A stretch of DNA of 60,103 bases from assembly GCA_016215315.1 (NCBI GenBank), contig JACRKG010000048.1:1-60103 (forward strand), written 5' to 3'. Below the pieces are notes generated by a model, which did not search any database, had not been told where the DNA came from, and saw nothing but the letters and a program-made list of their open reading frames with translations. Made by a program: the position numbers and the translations under genes. Below, in pieces: positions 16,449 through 25,975 of this stretch. This stretch comes from Candidatus Woesearchaeota archaeon. Lineage in GTDB: Archaea; Nanobdellota; Nanobdellia; Woesearchaeales; ARS49. Each line of letters begins with the position of its first letter. Position 1 is the first letter of the stretch.

Positions 16449-17945
16449 TTAAATAACATAACTTTCAAATTCTTTACTTACTTCTTTTGCGTAATTTAGT
16501 TTGTCTTCGCTGCTTGCGTAAATTGTGAATAGAACATCGCCTTTTTTTACTACATCTCCGATGTGTTTGTAAATAAATAATCCTGTGCTTTTGTCTAATG
16601 GTGCTCCTGCCATTCTTGCTATTTTTGATATTGCTTTGTTGTCAATGTCTTTTATTCTTCCTGCTTTGTTACTTTTGAAATCAAAGGTGTATTTTGCTGG
16701 TTTTAATTTTTTAATGTCCGGTGTTGGTCCTCCTTGTGCTTTGACCATTCTAACAAATGCTTTGTATGCTTGCCCTGATTTTAGTATTTCTTCAGCAATT
16801 TTTCTTCCTTCGCCTTTTTTTGTTTTTCCTATAAGATCAAAAACTAATCCTGCCATGTCAATGCTTTTTTCCATTAAGTCTTTAGGTGCATCAGGATGAT
16901 TTTGCATTACTTTCAAACAATCAATAGCTTCCAGAACAGGTCCTATTCCATTACCTATTGGTTCTTCAGATCTTGTTATCCAAACTGAAACTTTTATGCC
17001 TAATTTACCACATAAGTATTCAAAATCTCTTTTTAGTTTTTTAGCTTCTTTTGGATTTTTTATTTTAGTATCTCGTCCATAAGGAATTTCTGTTAATAAG
17101 TGTGTTGCGCCAACGCTTTTTTTCTTTGCGAGAATTGATGCAAGCATTTGTCCTAAAGGATCTATACTTAACGGGCTTTCTATTCTTATTATTTTTTCAT
17201 CAGCGGGAGCTAAATTTATTGAGCCTCCCCACAAAATAAATCCTCCAACTTTTTTGAGAACTTTTTTTAGTTCGCTGAGAGATATGTTAACTGGACAAAA
17301 TACTTCCATTGTATCAGCAGTTCCTGCTGGAGAAGTTATTGCTCGACTGCTTGTTTTTGGCATTAATATTCCCGCGGCAACAACGATTGGAGTAGCAATT
17401 AAGGTTGTTCTATTTCCTGGAACTCCTCCGATTGAATGCAAGTCAGCAACAATTTTGCTTTTGTGCTTTAATATATTTCCTGTTGCAATCATTGCTTTAG
17501 TTAAGTCTAGCGTTTCTTTCATCGACATGCCTAAAGTGTAGTTTGCGGTTACATAGCTCGTTAATTCTATTGTTGATAAGTTGTCTTTAACAATATCATC
17601 AACTAATTGTAGTGTTTCTTCATAGCTGAGTTCTTTTCCATCAATTTTTTTCTTTATGGCTTGTATTGATTTTGGTTTTGAAGTTAAGTGAACACAGACA
17701 TGAGCATTATTTTTTGCTTTTAGTGCACTGAGAACTTCTTCAAATAGTCCTATGCTTCCTTTAGGAATTGTTTTTTCGCTTTCAGCAATGTTCGCAATAG
17801 CAGTTGTAGATCTATTTTTGTAGTCTATACTAATACGGTCCATAGGATGAATGTCTAAAAATTTTGCATCATTGTGATTAATAAGAACTACCTTAGAATC
17901 TCCTGTTGATATATCAACATCTTTTACTTTTAGGAAGCATTTCAT
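16449..17945 (-). CDS. deoA: AMP phosphorylase (archaeal thymidine-phosphorylase family)
   Basis: The 498-residue protein has the nucleoside phosphorylase core, including DLHSIGGVPGNRTTLI, KTSSRAITSPAGTADTMEV and PLSIDPLGQM, plus the extra N-terminal domain of about 85 residues that separates archaeal AMP phosphorylases from bacterial thymidine phosphorylases. In the known archaeal pathway AMP is split to adenine and ribose-1,5-bisphosphate, which an isomerase and form III RubisCO turn into 3-phosphoglycerate; those partners are not in this window. It overlaps the AI-2E-type gene by 4 nt. Confidence 0.92.
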   Translation of the reverse strand: MKCFLKVKDVDISTGDSKVVLINHNDAKFLDIHPMDRISIDYKNRSTTAIANIAESEKTIPKGSIGLFEEVLSALKAKNNAHVCVHLTSKPKSIQAIKKKIDGKELSYEETLQLVDDIVKDNLSTIELTSYVTANYTLGMSMKETLDLTKAMIATGNILKHKSKIVADLHSIGGVPGNRTTLIATPIVVAAGILMPKTSSRAITSPAGTADTMEVFCPVNISLSELKKVLKKVGGFILWGGSINLAPADEKIIRIESPLSIDPLGQMLASILAKKKSVGATHLLTEIPYGRDTKIKNPKEAKKLKRDFEYLCGKLGIKVSVWITRSEEPIGNGIGPVLEAIDCLKVMQNHPDAPKDLMEKSIDMAGLVFDLIGKTKKGEGRKIAEEILKSGQAYKAFVRMVKAQGGPTPDIKKLKPAKYTFDFKSNKAGRIKDIDNKAISKIARMAGAPLDKSTGLFIYKHIGDVVKKGDVLFTIYASSEDKLNYAKEVSKEFESYVI

Positions 17946-19066
17946 TTTTCACAATATCTTTCTCGTTCATACATTTCAAACAAAACTTGAGTAAGTGCTA
18001 ATACTATTGGTCCAAAAATAAAGCCTAGAACACCAAAAAACATTAGTCCTCCGATTACTCCTACAAAAATTATCAATGCATTAACTTTTGCGCCTGAACC
18101 TATAATAAATGGTTTGATAAAATTGTCAATTAATGATATACTCAATGCAAATATTGCTAAAATTACCCAATAACCCGGATTAACGTTTCCGGCCGCTGAT
18201 TGAACAAGCACATAATAGAGCACTGATGGAACCCAAACAATCCAAGCACCTAAATAAGGAATTAATGCAGTGAAACCTATAAGTATTGATACAAATAAGG
18301 CATTAGGAAATCTTAAAATAGAAAAACCTATGCCTGCATAAACTGCTTGAATTAGAGCAACTAAAATTGAACCATAAACAACCGCGTAAGTAACTCCGTA
18401 TGCTTTGGTAAATAATTCTTCTTGATGATGCTCTTTTAATGGAAGTAACCTGATTAATCTTTGACTTAAGTATTTTCCATCTCTTAAAAAATAAAAAGTT
18501 GCTAATATTGAAATAATCAAGTTAAATAGTATGCTTGGAACGGTTAATAAAATGTCAATCATCAATGCAGTTGCATGATTAATTATTTGTTCAGAAACAT
18601 TTGTAATATAATTCTTAACTTTTTCAGTTCTCAACCATTTATTGATGTTATTATTAACTTTGCAAATGGTAGAAATAGTATCCTCACATTCAATGCCAAA
18701 AATATTACCTTCAAGAAGTCTTTTTCTAATGTCATTATACAAATTATCTGATTGCTCAAAAACTGATTGTCTAGTAACGTGACTTAAAACGTAAACAAAA
18801 GGAGCGGTTAAAAAGACAAATAACAAAAGAGTAATTATTATTGCTCTGAAAGTTTCATTTGCAATAATTCTTTTAAGAAAATCATAAACCGGATGGACAG
18901 CAAAAGCTAACAAAATACCTGATAGTATTGCACTAAAAAAAGGATAAATAACATTATAACTAACATAAATAAATCCAATTAATAATAACAAAAAAATGTA
19001 AGAAGGATACGAATTACCATTTAGAATCCCACCATTAACTACCTCTTTAGCCTTCTTCTTTACCAT
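17942..19066 (-). CDS. AI-2E/PerM family membrane protein
   Basis: This 374-residue protein has about eight membrane segments and the layout of the AI-2E transporter (UPF0118) family: two N-terminal helices, a variable loop with two cysteines (C131 and C138 region), then FSILRFPNALFVSILIGFTALIPYLGAWIVW-like segments and the family's IGGLMFFGVLGFIFGPIVLA near the end. Members are permeases or ion/H+ antiporters of uncertain substrate. Its stop overlaps the AMP phosphorylase start. Confidence 0.85.
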   Translation of the reverse strand: MVKKKAKEVVNGGILNGNSYPSYIFLLLLIGFIYVSYNVIYPFFSAILSGILLAFAVHPVYDFLKRIIANETFRAIIITLLLFVFLTAPFVYVLSHVTRQSVFEQSDNLYNDIRKRLLEGNIFGIECEDTISTICKVNNNINKWLRTEKVKNYITNVSEQIINHATALMIDILLTVPSILFNLIISILATFYFLRDGKYLSQRLIRLLPLKEHHQEELFTKAYGVTYAVVYGSILVALIQAVYAGIGFSILRFPNALFVSILIGFTALIPYLGAWIVWVPSVLYYVLVQSAAGNVNPGYWVILAIFALSISLIDNFIKPFIIGSGAKVNALIIFVGVIGGLMFFGVLGFIFGPIVLALTQVLFEMYERERYCEK

Positions 19067-19198
19067 ACGCCTCTTTTTCTAGGAGTTATATGATAGGCTC
19101 TGTTTTTATACTTTTCTAAAAAATTTTTTAAAAACTGCGGTTTTAAAAAATTAAGAAAAAGAAAAAGTATAAATATTACCCCAAAAACTCAACTAAAT

Positions 19199-19561
19199 AT
19201 GAAACATAAAACAATTAAAACTCTTTACTGGGTTTTCACTATTTTAATCTCATTAGGAATGTTATTTTCAGGAGTATCTAGTTTAATGCTCACTGAACAA
19301 GGAAAAGAAATTATGACACACTTAGGATATCCTTTGTATCTTAACATTATATTAGGAATTGCAAAAATCTTAGGAGTTATTGCATTATTACAATGGAAAT
19401 TTGAAACTATTAAAGAATGGGCTTACGCGGGTTTTACTATTGACTTTATAGGAGCATCCGCTTCATATCTTTTTTCAGGTGATGGAATACTAATGGCACT
19501 TATACCAGTAATATTTCTTGCAGTATTGTTCGCTTCGTATATTTTCTGGAAAAAAACCTAA
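19199..19561 (+). CDS. DoxX-like four-helix membrane protein
   Basis: The product has 120 residues and four membrane helices, with the DoxX-like pattern LISLGMLFSGVSSL, an acidic loop, GIAKILGVIALL, and a YAGFTIDFIGASASYL third helix. The family includes thiosulfate:quinone oxidoreductase subunits and many proteins of unknown function. A TATA-like AAGTATAAATATTA lies about 25 nt before the ATG. A second, longer DoxX gene is at 25976. Confidence 0.75.
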   Translation: MKHKTIKTLYWVFTILISLGMLFSGVSSLMLTEQGKEIMTHLGYPLYLNIILGIAKILGVIALLQWKFETIKEWAYAGFTIDFIGASASYLFSGDGILMALIPVIFLAVLFASYIFWKKT

Positions 19562-19566
19562 ATTTT

Positions 19567-20109
19567 TCAACCAAGTATTTTTCTTAATTCTTTTGCAGCA
19601 ACATTTACATCACCATTAGTGTTTACTTTTATTGCTCCATGAATTTTTGCAAGATTTTCATATTTTGTACACAAAATCTCTAAAAATTGCCTGTTTCCAG
19701 TTATTGCTTGAGAATCTCTATCTCTTTTCAAAGATTCATCAACTGAGCAGTCACATAAGATTATTTTATCTGTGCTTTGAATTAAGTTATTGAGAAGATT
19801 TTCCTGCTTTTCAAGGGTGTTTTTGTTGATAAATCCCATCTCGAACAAAGCCTGAGCAAAAGCAATTCTATCAAAAGCGCCTCGGTGAAAAACGTGATTA
19901 TTACCATCTTTTAATGCAATTTTTATTCTATTTGCTAATTGCTCAGCATACCATAAGTTGTAATTATTATGATCTGATCTGGAATAGGAATTTTCATCAA
20001 AGAACTCTTCATGTATCACAAAAGAACCACTTAACTGCGCATTTTTCACAATTGTTGATTTTCCACTCCTTGGCAAGCCAGTTAATTCTATTATCACATT
20101 TTTTAGCAT
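19567..20109 (-). CDS. P-loop nucleotide/nucleoside kinase-like protein
   Basis: The 180-residue protein begins IIELTGLPRSGKST, a Walker A of the AAA_28/thymidylate-kinase type. HVFHRGAFDRIAFAQAL is the central substrate region and RDSQAITGNRQF a possible Arg-rich lid, so it looks like a small nucleoside or polynucleotide kinase. The start at ATG 20109 places the P-loop at the usual distance from the N-terminus. Substrate unknown. Confidence 0.7.
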   Translation of the reverse strand: MLKNVIIELTGLPRSGKSTIVKNAQLSGSFVIHEEFFDENSYSRSDHNNYNLWYAEQLANRIKIALKDGNNHVFHRGAFDRIAFAQALFEMGFINKNTLEKQENLLNNLIQSTDKIILCDCSVDESLKRDRDSQAITGNRQFLEILCTKYENLAKIHGAIKVNTNGDVNVAAKELRKILG

Positions 20110-20168
20110 AAAGAACAAGTATAAAATACTTCTTTTTTGAGTGTGCTTTGAAAAAACTAGACTCTTTT

Positions 20169-20290
20169 TTTATTGACTGTTATTGCCGCCAAAAACAGTG
20201 AATAAATCATTAAGCACACAATTAAAGGGGCTGAAACTGAGAAAATTTTAGTGCTAAAACGCTCAGAAATCAGCATAAATCAAAAATATA
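20169..20290 (-). repeat. family B repeat, copy 1
   Basis: Read on the reverse strand it contains ACTAAAATTTTCTCAG, TTTCAGCC, TGTGCTTAATGA and GGCGGCAATAACAG in the same order as copies at 23262 and 59700. It is non-coding and fills the gap between the kinase-like gene and the MscS-like gene. Confidence 0.6.
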
Positions 20291-20312
20291 TCAAAAGGAT
20301 AAGTTAACAAAT

Positions 20313-20345
20313 AAAAAGAAAAAAAATAAAGACTTATTTAAAGTC
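20313..20345 (-). terminator. terminator overlapping the stop of the MscS-like gene
   Basis: On the reverse strand AAAGACTT-taaat-AAGTCTTT is followed by ATTTTTTTTC. The TAA stop lies in the loop. Confidence 0.6.
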
Positions 20346-21000
20346 TTTTTAGGAAATCTTTTACTAGTCCTTTAGCTTCATCCTTCATTGCTAGTCCAAA
20401 ACCTATTCCTAATGCTAAAGCTAATGCTAGCATTATTCCGCTTAATACGATGAATAAGCTGTTTTCTACTAATGAAATGTCTAAGCCTACTTGTCTTAGT
20501 ACTACTAGTGCTGTTACTACTAAAACTATTACTTTAACAAAGTCAGCAACTAGTGAAGCAGATTTAGCTTTTGTTTCAACAATTTTTTCTTTAACATAGC
20601 TTGCTGCAATTACTCCGAAAAGTCCTACTAAGCTAGCACCAATAAGTGTTGGTACCCAAGCAGCAACAACTTTTAAGAAAGAAGCCAATGTTGGCCATTT
20701 TACTGCATCAGCAGCTGGCAACAAGAACAATGCAAATGTGTACCATTTTGCGACTAAAGAAAACACAAACTCTAAACTGACGTTGCCGATCGATTTGTGA
20801 AGGTTTGTTTTTCTGACAGTATACTCGTCAAATTTTAACCTTTCTAACAAATTACTTACAACCCACTCAACTAATAACGCCACTAAATAACCCACTAATA
20901 AAATAACTAATGCACCAACCACTTGCGGGAAAGCCTCTATTGCGCTTTTTCCCAATTGTACAAATACTTTTTGCAAAGCATTTAAAACTGCTAATACCAT
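20338..21000 (-). CDS. MscS-type transmembrane helix protein without the MscS beta domain
   Basis: The product has 220 residues and about five membrane segments: FPQVVGALVILLVGYLVALLVEWVV near the start, then three more, and ALALALGIGFGLAMKDEAKGLVKDFL at the end. This matches the 'conserved TM helix' repeat (PF05552-like) of MscS-related proteins. The final segment resembles the pore helix, but the beta domain that normally follows is missing, so channel function is uncertain. It is monocistronic with a clear terminator. Confidence 0.72.
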   Translation of the reverse strand: MVLAVLNALQKVFVQLGKSAIEAFPQVVGALVILLVGYLVALLVEWVVSNLLERLKFDEYTVRKTNLHKSIGNVSLEFVFSLVAKWYTFALFLLPAADAVKWPTLASFLKVVAAWVPTLIGASLVGLFGVIAASYVKEKIVETKAKSASLVADFVKVIVLVVTALVVLRQVGLDISLVENSLFIVLSGIMLALALALGIGFGLAMKDEAKGLVKDFLKRL

Positions 21001-21147
21001 GTCTAATACACCTCTTTTTTTCTTTTTTTAACTATTTAGTACATTATTAGCGTTTTAGTTTAAAAACTTTTGCATGAAAACGAAACAACTATTTAGTAGT
21101 AAAATACCTAAACATTTAAATATAGTGCCTAATAATTCAGCAACAAT

Positions 21148-21804
21148 ATGACTGAACAAGCTATCGAAAACTTTTTGTATCAAACTTTTGGCTACGGAAG
21201 AGTTAGAGATTTTATTGATAGCGATAAGAGCGATAAATCTCTAAAAAGCGCTTTAGAAGGAACAATTCTAAGCTCATTCGGAACAAGAGCATCACCTGCA
21301 AGAGATGAAATAGATATTAATGGTGAATCAGTTCCTGCTTGGAGAAACAGCCACATAACTGTTCCTCATATTTTTTCTGCGTCACAACTCGAAGAACAGA
21401 TTAAGGCAGGAAAAAGGTATCTTGATAATTTTTTGGGAAAAAATATTTTAAGACCTAAAATTCAAGAAAGACAATTTTTCTTATCTAGCTTTACAACTTT
21501 TGTTGGGTACACAAGCAAGGAAGTCCGAGAAGTAATTAGTAAAGTTCACGCAGAATATTTTCCTCAAGCAGAATATCAATTCGCAATCAAAGGAAGATAT
21601 CAAGGATTTATTGAAGAAGGTGATTTTTATTTATTTACTGAAGGATCTGTTTCAAGATTTGGTGCAAAATTAATAGTAGCATCTTTCAATCTTCCGGAAA
21701 GTGTTGTAACTGAACTAAATAGAATTTCTTCAAAGTATCATAGTTCAATGATTCATCATCCTGATTTGAAAAGAAATCAAAGAAAAACTTTAAATACTTC
21801 TTAA
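21148..21804 (+). CDS. hypothetical protein
   Basis: The product is a 218-residue soluble protein with a helical N-terminus and a mixed C-terminal half (FAIKGRYQGFIEEGDFYLFT). No signal, membrane segment or known motif is seen. TTTAAATATAG about 25-30 nt before the ATG is a good TATA box for a leaderless start. The next gene follows after 28 nt with its own AGAGGT site, so they may form an operon. Confidence 0.6.
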   Translation: MTEQAIENFLYQTFGYGRVRDFIDSDKSDKSLKSALEGTILSSFGTRASPARDEIDINGESVPAWRNSHITVPHIFSASQLEEQIKAGKRYLDNFLGKNILRPKIQERQFFLSSFTTFVGYTSKEVREVISKVHAEYFPQAEYQFAIKGRYQGFIEEGDFYLFTEGSVSRFGAKLIVASFNLPESVVTELNRISSKYHSSMIHHPDLKRNQRKTLNTS

Positions 21805-21832
21805 ATTAAAATAACATAAAAGAGGTATTACT

Positions 21833-22600
21833 ATGAAGCGAAGTCATAAAAAAGATGATAATATGTTTTGGATGCTAGTTGGGTTTTCATTTGTTTTTAT
21901 TTTAGTTGGTTCATTTTTAGCAGTGCAATTCTTACCTGGTGATGCAACTGGTAGAGCAGTACAAACTAAAGGAATTACTTACCAAAAAGAGTACACAACA
22001 AAAGAAACAACAACTCAGAAAACATTAACAACAAAATTACCTCAAAGCACTCAAGTACAAAAGGCTCCATTACTCAGAGAAGAACCTCTTTCAGTCACAC
22101 CTTCTTCAGAAACTCCAGTTCAAAGACTTCCGCAGCCAGCACCAGGAGATCAAGATTCTGATGTTGAGTTAGTAAATCAATGCACAACTTGTGGAAAACA
22201 ATATGAGTATAGAATGATGGAAGGAATTTGTGCAGGAACTTTAGATGACAGCTGGAGGTTTGAAGATGAAGGTCTTGATTTGCGTTGTATAAGATCTGAT
22301 GCATACAATGATTATAGACATTCAGATGGTAATTATGTGATGAATCTAGGTGCAATAGCAAAATGTGAAGATCTTAATGCAAAGATAGTTAGTTATGGAG
22401 CAAGATGTCCTTGGACAGGAACAATGACTGTATCAGCACCTACTCATGGTGCAACTGTATTCGATGCTAATGCTTGGAGCCCTATGCCTCTCGTTCATGA
22501 AGTTGAAGCCATGTGCCAAAGCGTATCAGCATTACCTGCAGAAATAGATGATGCAATAATGCGCATTTATATTACTTGCATGAGAGAAAAAAGGAACTAG
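21833..22600 (+). CDS. membrane-anchored extracellular protein, function unknown
   Basis: This 255-residue protein has a cytoplasmic RSHKKDD start, one membrane segment (about 12-33), then DATGRAV, a Thr/Gln/Pro-rich linker (about 45-105) and a C-terminal domain with paired cysteines (CTTCG, GICAGTL, LRCIRS, KCED, RCPW, MCQS, ITCM). The TG[RN] motif after a membrane helix recurs in the proteins at 54748 and 55043 and inside the giant secreted protein. Family unknown. Confidence 0.62.
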   Translation: MKRSHKKDDNMFWMLVGFSFVFILVGSFLAVQFLPGDATGRAVQTKGITYQKEYTTKETTTQKTLTTKLPQSTQVQKAPLLREEPLSVTPSSETPVQRLPQPAPGDQDSDVELVNQCTTCGKQYEYRMMEGICAGTLDDSWRFEDEGLDLRCIRSDAYNDYRHSDGNYVMNLGAIAKCEDLNAKIVSYGARCPWTGTMTVSAPTHGATVFDANAWSPMPLVHEVEAMCQSVSALPAEIDDAIMRIYITCMREKRN

Positions 22601-22671
22601 TTCAGTAATAAAAACTACCCTGCAAAGTTTTTTAACGAAAAGGATATAAATAACCCTATTTTCCATTTTTT

Positions 22672-23232
22672 ATGACAGAAAAAGAGTACATCACAGCAAA
22701 CCAGTTATTAACTGATTCTTGGAAGTTAGCTAAACAAGTTCTTGATTCTGATTACAAACCTAACTTTTTAATTGCTTTATGGCGCGGTGGAGCAACAATA
22801 GGTATTGCAGTGCAAGAATACTTAGAATTTTATGGAGTAAAAACAGATCATATTGCAATAAGAACTTCTGCTTATGAAGGAATTGGTAAGTTGAAAAAAG
22901 AAATAAAAGTTTACGGACTAGATTACTTAACTGAAAAACTAAACTCAACAGATAAAGTTCTTTTGGTCGATGATGTTTTTGATACAGGACTAACAATGAA
23001 TGCAGTGCTAAATACTCTTCAAGAACGTTTAAGACAAAACATTCCTAAAAATATAAGAATTGCAACAGTCCATTACAAACCAAAAAACAACAAAACCGAA
23101 ATAAAACCAAGTTATTACGTTCACGAAACAGACAAATGGCTAGTTTACCCTCATGAATTAGTAGGACTAACTGTTGAAGAATTACACAAAAATAAAAGTG
23201 GAGACATTGTAAGTTTGTTTCCGATACCATAA
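22672..23232 (+). CDS. purine-type phosphoribosyltransferase
   Basis: The 186-residue protein has the PRPP-binding signature VLLVDDVFDTGLTM, an N-terminal FLIALWRGGATIG loop, and the C-terminal KWLVYPHEL found in archaeal hypoxanthine/xanthine phosphoribosyltransferases. It probably salvages a purine base to its nucleotide, matching purB and AMP phosphorylase nearby in function. GGATATAAATA about 25 nt before the ATG is a clear TATA box for a leaderless mRNA. Exact base specificity is not certain. Confidence 0.82.
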   Translation: MTEKEYITANQLLTDSWKLAKQVLDSDYKPNFLIALWRGGATIGIAVQEYLEFYGVKTDHIAIRTSAYEGIGKLKKEIKVYGLDYLTEKLNSTDKVLLVDDVFDTGLTMNAVLNTLQERLRQNIPKNIRIATVHYKPKNNKTEIKPSYYVHETDKWLVYPHELVGLTVEELHKNKSGDIVSLFPIP

Positions 23233-23261
23233 TTATATAAGTTAAAACGTATTTTTATTTT

Positions 23262-23372
23262 CTTAAAATTTTTAATTTTCTCAGTTCCAGCCGCCTCAAG
23301 TTTTGTGCTTGAATAGTCTTTTATTACTTTTAGCGGCAATTACAGATGATAAACTGTCGAAGAGTTCCTGTA
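23262..23372 (+). repeat. family B repeat, copy 2
   Basis: It contains AATTTTCTCAG, CAGCCGCC, TTGTGCTTGAATA, GCGGCAATTACAGATGATAA and AGAGTTCCTGTAGTGCAC. The same blocks, in the same order, occur at 59700 and on the other strand at 20169 and 39300. It abuts the family C element. Confidence 0.6.
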
Positions 23373-23436
23373 GTGCACGTACAAAATTTTTCTGTTATCA
23401 ATTTTCGACCGCAGGTCGACAAAGTGTTCCGCCCGC
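23373..23436 (+). repeat. family C repeat, copy 1
   Basis: This is a 64-nt element that begins GTGCACG and ends GTTCCGCCCGC, with a palindromic TCGACCGCAGGTCGA in the middle. It is present in reverse orientation at 26591-26654, where the last 37 nt are identical. Confidence 0.8.
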
Positions 23437-23538
23437 TTAATCCGGTGAAGTACTTCATGTGCACAATATTAATGCGGGCGGCCAGGAGAAAGATTTCAAT
23501 AATTAAAAAAGAAATTAAAGTTATTAACAGAAATTAAC

Positions 23539-23634
23539 CTAAATTACTTCAATTGCTTTAAGCACTATCCAAACAGCAACAACACTCATGCTAGTCCAAA
23601 AGACAACATTGTATATTTTTTGTTTTTCAACCAT
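23539..23634 (-). CDS. 31-residue single-pass membrane peptide
   Basis: A small gene encodes a 31-residue peptide: a charged start (MVEKQK), then a hydrophobic stretch from about residue 8 to 25 with two tryptophans, ending LKAIEVI. A canonical TATA element (CTTATAAAG) lies about 24-32 nt before the ATG, matching the leaderless promoters of neighbouring genes. That promoter is the main reason to believe in it. It sits between the phosphoribosyltransferase and pyrophosphatase genes. Function unknown. Confidence 0.5.
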   Translation of the reverse strand: MVEKQKIYNVVFWTSMSVVAVWIVLKAIEVI

Positions 23635-23739
23635 TAGATAATATAAAACAAAAATTCTTTATAAGCTTTTCTTAGAAGATTTTCCATTTTTTTGGAAGAT
23701 TTTCCAAAAAGATAAACTTTAAAAAAGAATTAATAAATA

Positions 23740-23769
23740 AAAAAAAAGCCAACTGAACTAGTTCAGTTG
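23740..23769 (-). terminator. hppA terminator
   Basis: Just after the hppA stop, reading the reverse strand, a perfect 20-bp palindrome CAACTGAACTAGTTCAGTTG is followed by GGC and nine T residues. Confidence 0.75.
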
Positions 23770-23772
23770 TAA

Positions 23773-25827
23773 TTAAATAAACAACGGTGCTAGCACCAGT
23801 GTTATTGTTGCTAATAATTTTATTAGGACGTGTAATGAAGGTCCTGCTGTGTCTTTGAATGGATCTCCTACTGTGTCTCCTACAACTGTTGCTTTGTGAA
23901 CGTCACTGCCTTTTCCTCCGTATGCTCCCGTTTCTACATATTTTTTAGCGTTATCCCAAGCTCCACCACTATTGTTCATTACTAGTGCTAATAATATTCC
24001 TGCAATAGTTCCTACCATTAAAAGTCCTGCAGTTGCTTCTGCTTTCAAAAGTAATCCAACAATTACTGGGAAGCTTAATGCTAAAACTCCTGGAAGAATC
24101 ATATTCTTAAGAGCTCCTCTAGTTGTTATGTCAACGCATGCTGCATAATTTGGTTTAGCTTTTCCTGCAAGAATTTTTTTGTCTTTAAACTGTCTTCTTA
24201 CTTCAAGAATAATGTATTCTGCAGTTTTTCCAACAGCTCTTATTGCTAGTGATGAAAACAAGAATACTAACATTGCGCCTAGCATTGCTCCAATGAATAC
24301 GTCTACTTTAGCAATGTCAACAACTGAAAATACTTTTCCAGTTAAGTGCGCAACTTCATCCATGTATGCTGAGAATAACAAGAATGCAGCTAGAGCAGCT
24401 GAGCCTATTGCGTATCCTTTTGTTAAAGCTTTAGTAGTATTTCCTACTGAGTCTAATCTGTCTGTTCTTTCTCTGACTTCTTTTGATGATTTGCTCATTT
24501 CAACAATTCCGCCAGCGTTATCAGTTATTGGTCCGAAAGTATCCATTGCTAGAATGTATGCTGCAGTTGAAAGCATTCCCATTGTTGCAATAGCAGTTCC
24601 ATAAAGTCCTCCGTGCTCAACACCACTCGTAACTCCGAGCCAATGTGAAAGCCATAAGCTTAATGAAATAACTATCACTGGAACGGCCGTGCTTTCTAGT
24701 CCTACTGCGAATCCAGAAATTATTGTTGTTGCTGGTCCTGAAACTCCTGATTTTGCAATTTCTTTAACTGGTCTGTACTTGTATTCTGTGTAGTATTGTG
24801 TAATGTAAACAAATACTTGTGCCATTGCAATTCCAACTAGTCCTGCACCAAAGAACCATAACCAGCTGTTTCCAAGCAACCATTTTGATGCTACACCAAA
24901 TAATATTACTGCAAGAAAGCTTGAAATATAATATCCTCTGTTTAATGATTTCATTGGATCTTCATTACCTTTTCCTCTTACTGATAAAATTCCAATCATT
25001 GAAGCTACTAGACCGAAAGCTCTAGCAACTAATGGAAACAAAACTCCATTTAATCCGAAAGTAGGATATAATGCAACTCCTAAAATCATTGCCCCAATAT
25101 TTTCTGCAGCAGTCGATTCAAAAAGATCAGCACCTCTACCCGCGCAATCTCCAACATTATCTCCTACAAGATCTGCAATAACTGCTGGATTTCTAGGATC
25201 ATCTTCAGGAATTCCTGCTTCTACTTTTCCAACAAGATCTGCTCCCACATCAGCTGCTTTAGTATAAATTCCCCCGCCTAATTGTGCAAATAATGCTACA
25301 AAGCTTGCACCAAAACCATAACCTACAATTAAGAAAGGAGTTGTTTTAGGATCAGCACCAAACAACCAGTATAATCCTGCAACACCTATTAGTGATAATG
25401 CAACAACAATAACTCCTGAAATAGCTCCTCCACGTAAAGCAACAACTAAAGCTTCGCCAACAGATCTTCTTGCTGCGGAAGCAACTCTTATATTTGCTCT
25501 AACTGAAGTCATCATTCCTACAATTCCTGCAATTGCAGAACAAACAGCTCCCAAGAAAAAACCAACTCCAGTTTTGAAAGCTAATTCAGGTTTTCCTGAG
25601 TATAAATATACTCCAAAAATTATTAATGTAACGACAAGGGATAAAAGTCCTATTGTTGTGTATTGTCTTTTAACGAAAGCTTCAGCACCTTCTTTAATGT
25701 GGTCCGAAATTTTTTTCATTTCTGGCGTTCCAGTATCTCTTCTTAATACATCCCAAACAAGCCATGCAGAAAATAACACTGCAATAACACCAACCCCAAA
25801 AACAAGACTTAATAAAACCTCAACCAT
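23773..25827 (-). CDS. hppA: membrane-bound proton-pumping pyrophosphatase
   Basis: This 684-residue, roughly 16-helix protein couples PPi hydrolysis to ion pumping. It carries the family signature GGGIYTKAADVGADLVGKVE, DDPRNPAVIADLVGDNVGDC, a second acidic cluster DTFGPITDNAGGIVEM, and the C-terminal NSGGAWDNAKKYVE / GDTVGDPFKDTAGPS. GNTTKALTKGYAIGSA has Lys where K+-dependent enzymes have Ala, so I infer the K+-independent, H+-pumping type. The ATG at 25827 follows GGAGGGG. A strong palindromic terminator follows. It would recover energy from PPi released by tRNA charging and nucleotide synthesis. Confidence 0.95.
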   Translation of the reverse strand: MVEVLLSLVFGVGVIAVLFSAWLVWDVLRRDTGTPEMKKISDHIKEGAEAFVKRQYTTIGLLSLVVTLIIFGVYLYSGKPELAFKTGVGFFLGAVCSAIAGIVGMMTSVRANIRVASAARRSVGEALVVALRGGAISGVIVVALSLIGVAGLYWLFGADPKTTPFLIVGYGFGASFVALFAQLGGGIYTKAADVGADLVGKVEAGIPEDDPRNPAVIADLVGDNVGDCAGRGADLFESTAAENIGAMILGVALYPTFGLNGVLFPLVARAFGLVASMIGILSVRGKGNEDPMKSLNRGYYISSFLAVILFGVASKWLLGNSWLWFFGAGLVGIAMAQVFVYITQYYTEYKYRPVKEIAKSGVSGPATTIISGFAVGLESTAVPVIVISLSLWLSHWLGVTSGVEHGGLYGTAIATMGMLSTAAYILAMDTFGPITDNAGGIVEMSKSSKEVRERTDRLDSVGNTTKALTKGYAIGSAALAAFLLFSAYMDEVAHLTGKVFSVVDIAKVDVFIGAMLGAMLVFLFSSLAIRAVGKTAEYIILEVRRQFKDKKILAGKAKPNYAACVDITTRGALKNMILPGVLALSFPVIVGLLLKAEATAGLLMVGTIAGILLALVMNNSGGAWDNAKKYVETGAYGGKGSDVHKATVVGDTVGDPFKDTAGPSLHVLIKLLATITLVLAPLFI

Positions 25828-25975
25828 CAAAAAACCCCTCCGTTTTAATTTTAAAAATATAAAAAGCCGAATGTATATAAATTTTTTGGGAGTGTAAAAA
25901 ATGTTTTTAGAAAAATTTATAAGTTGTTACTTAAAAACAAAGTTATTCTGTAAAATTATTTTTCAAAGGAGGTAA

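Noticed and set aside
23346..23537. 63-residue ORF after the phosphoribosyltransferase
   Set aside because: It spans the end of a family B repeat and the family C repeat, with low-complexity sequence at the end.
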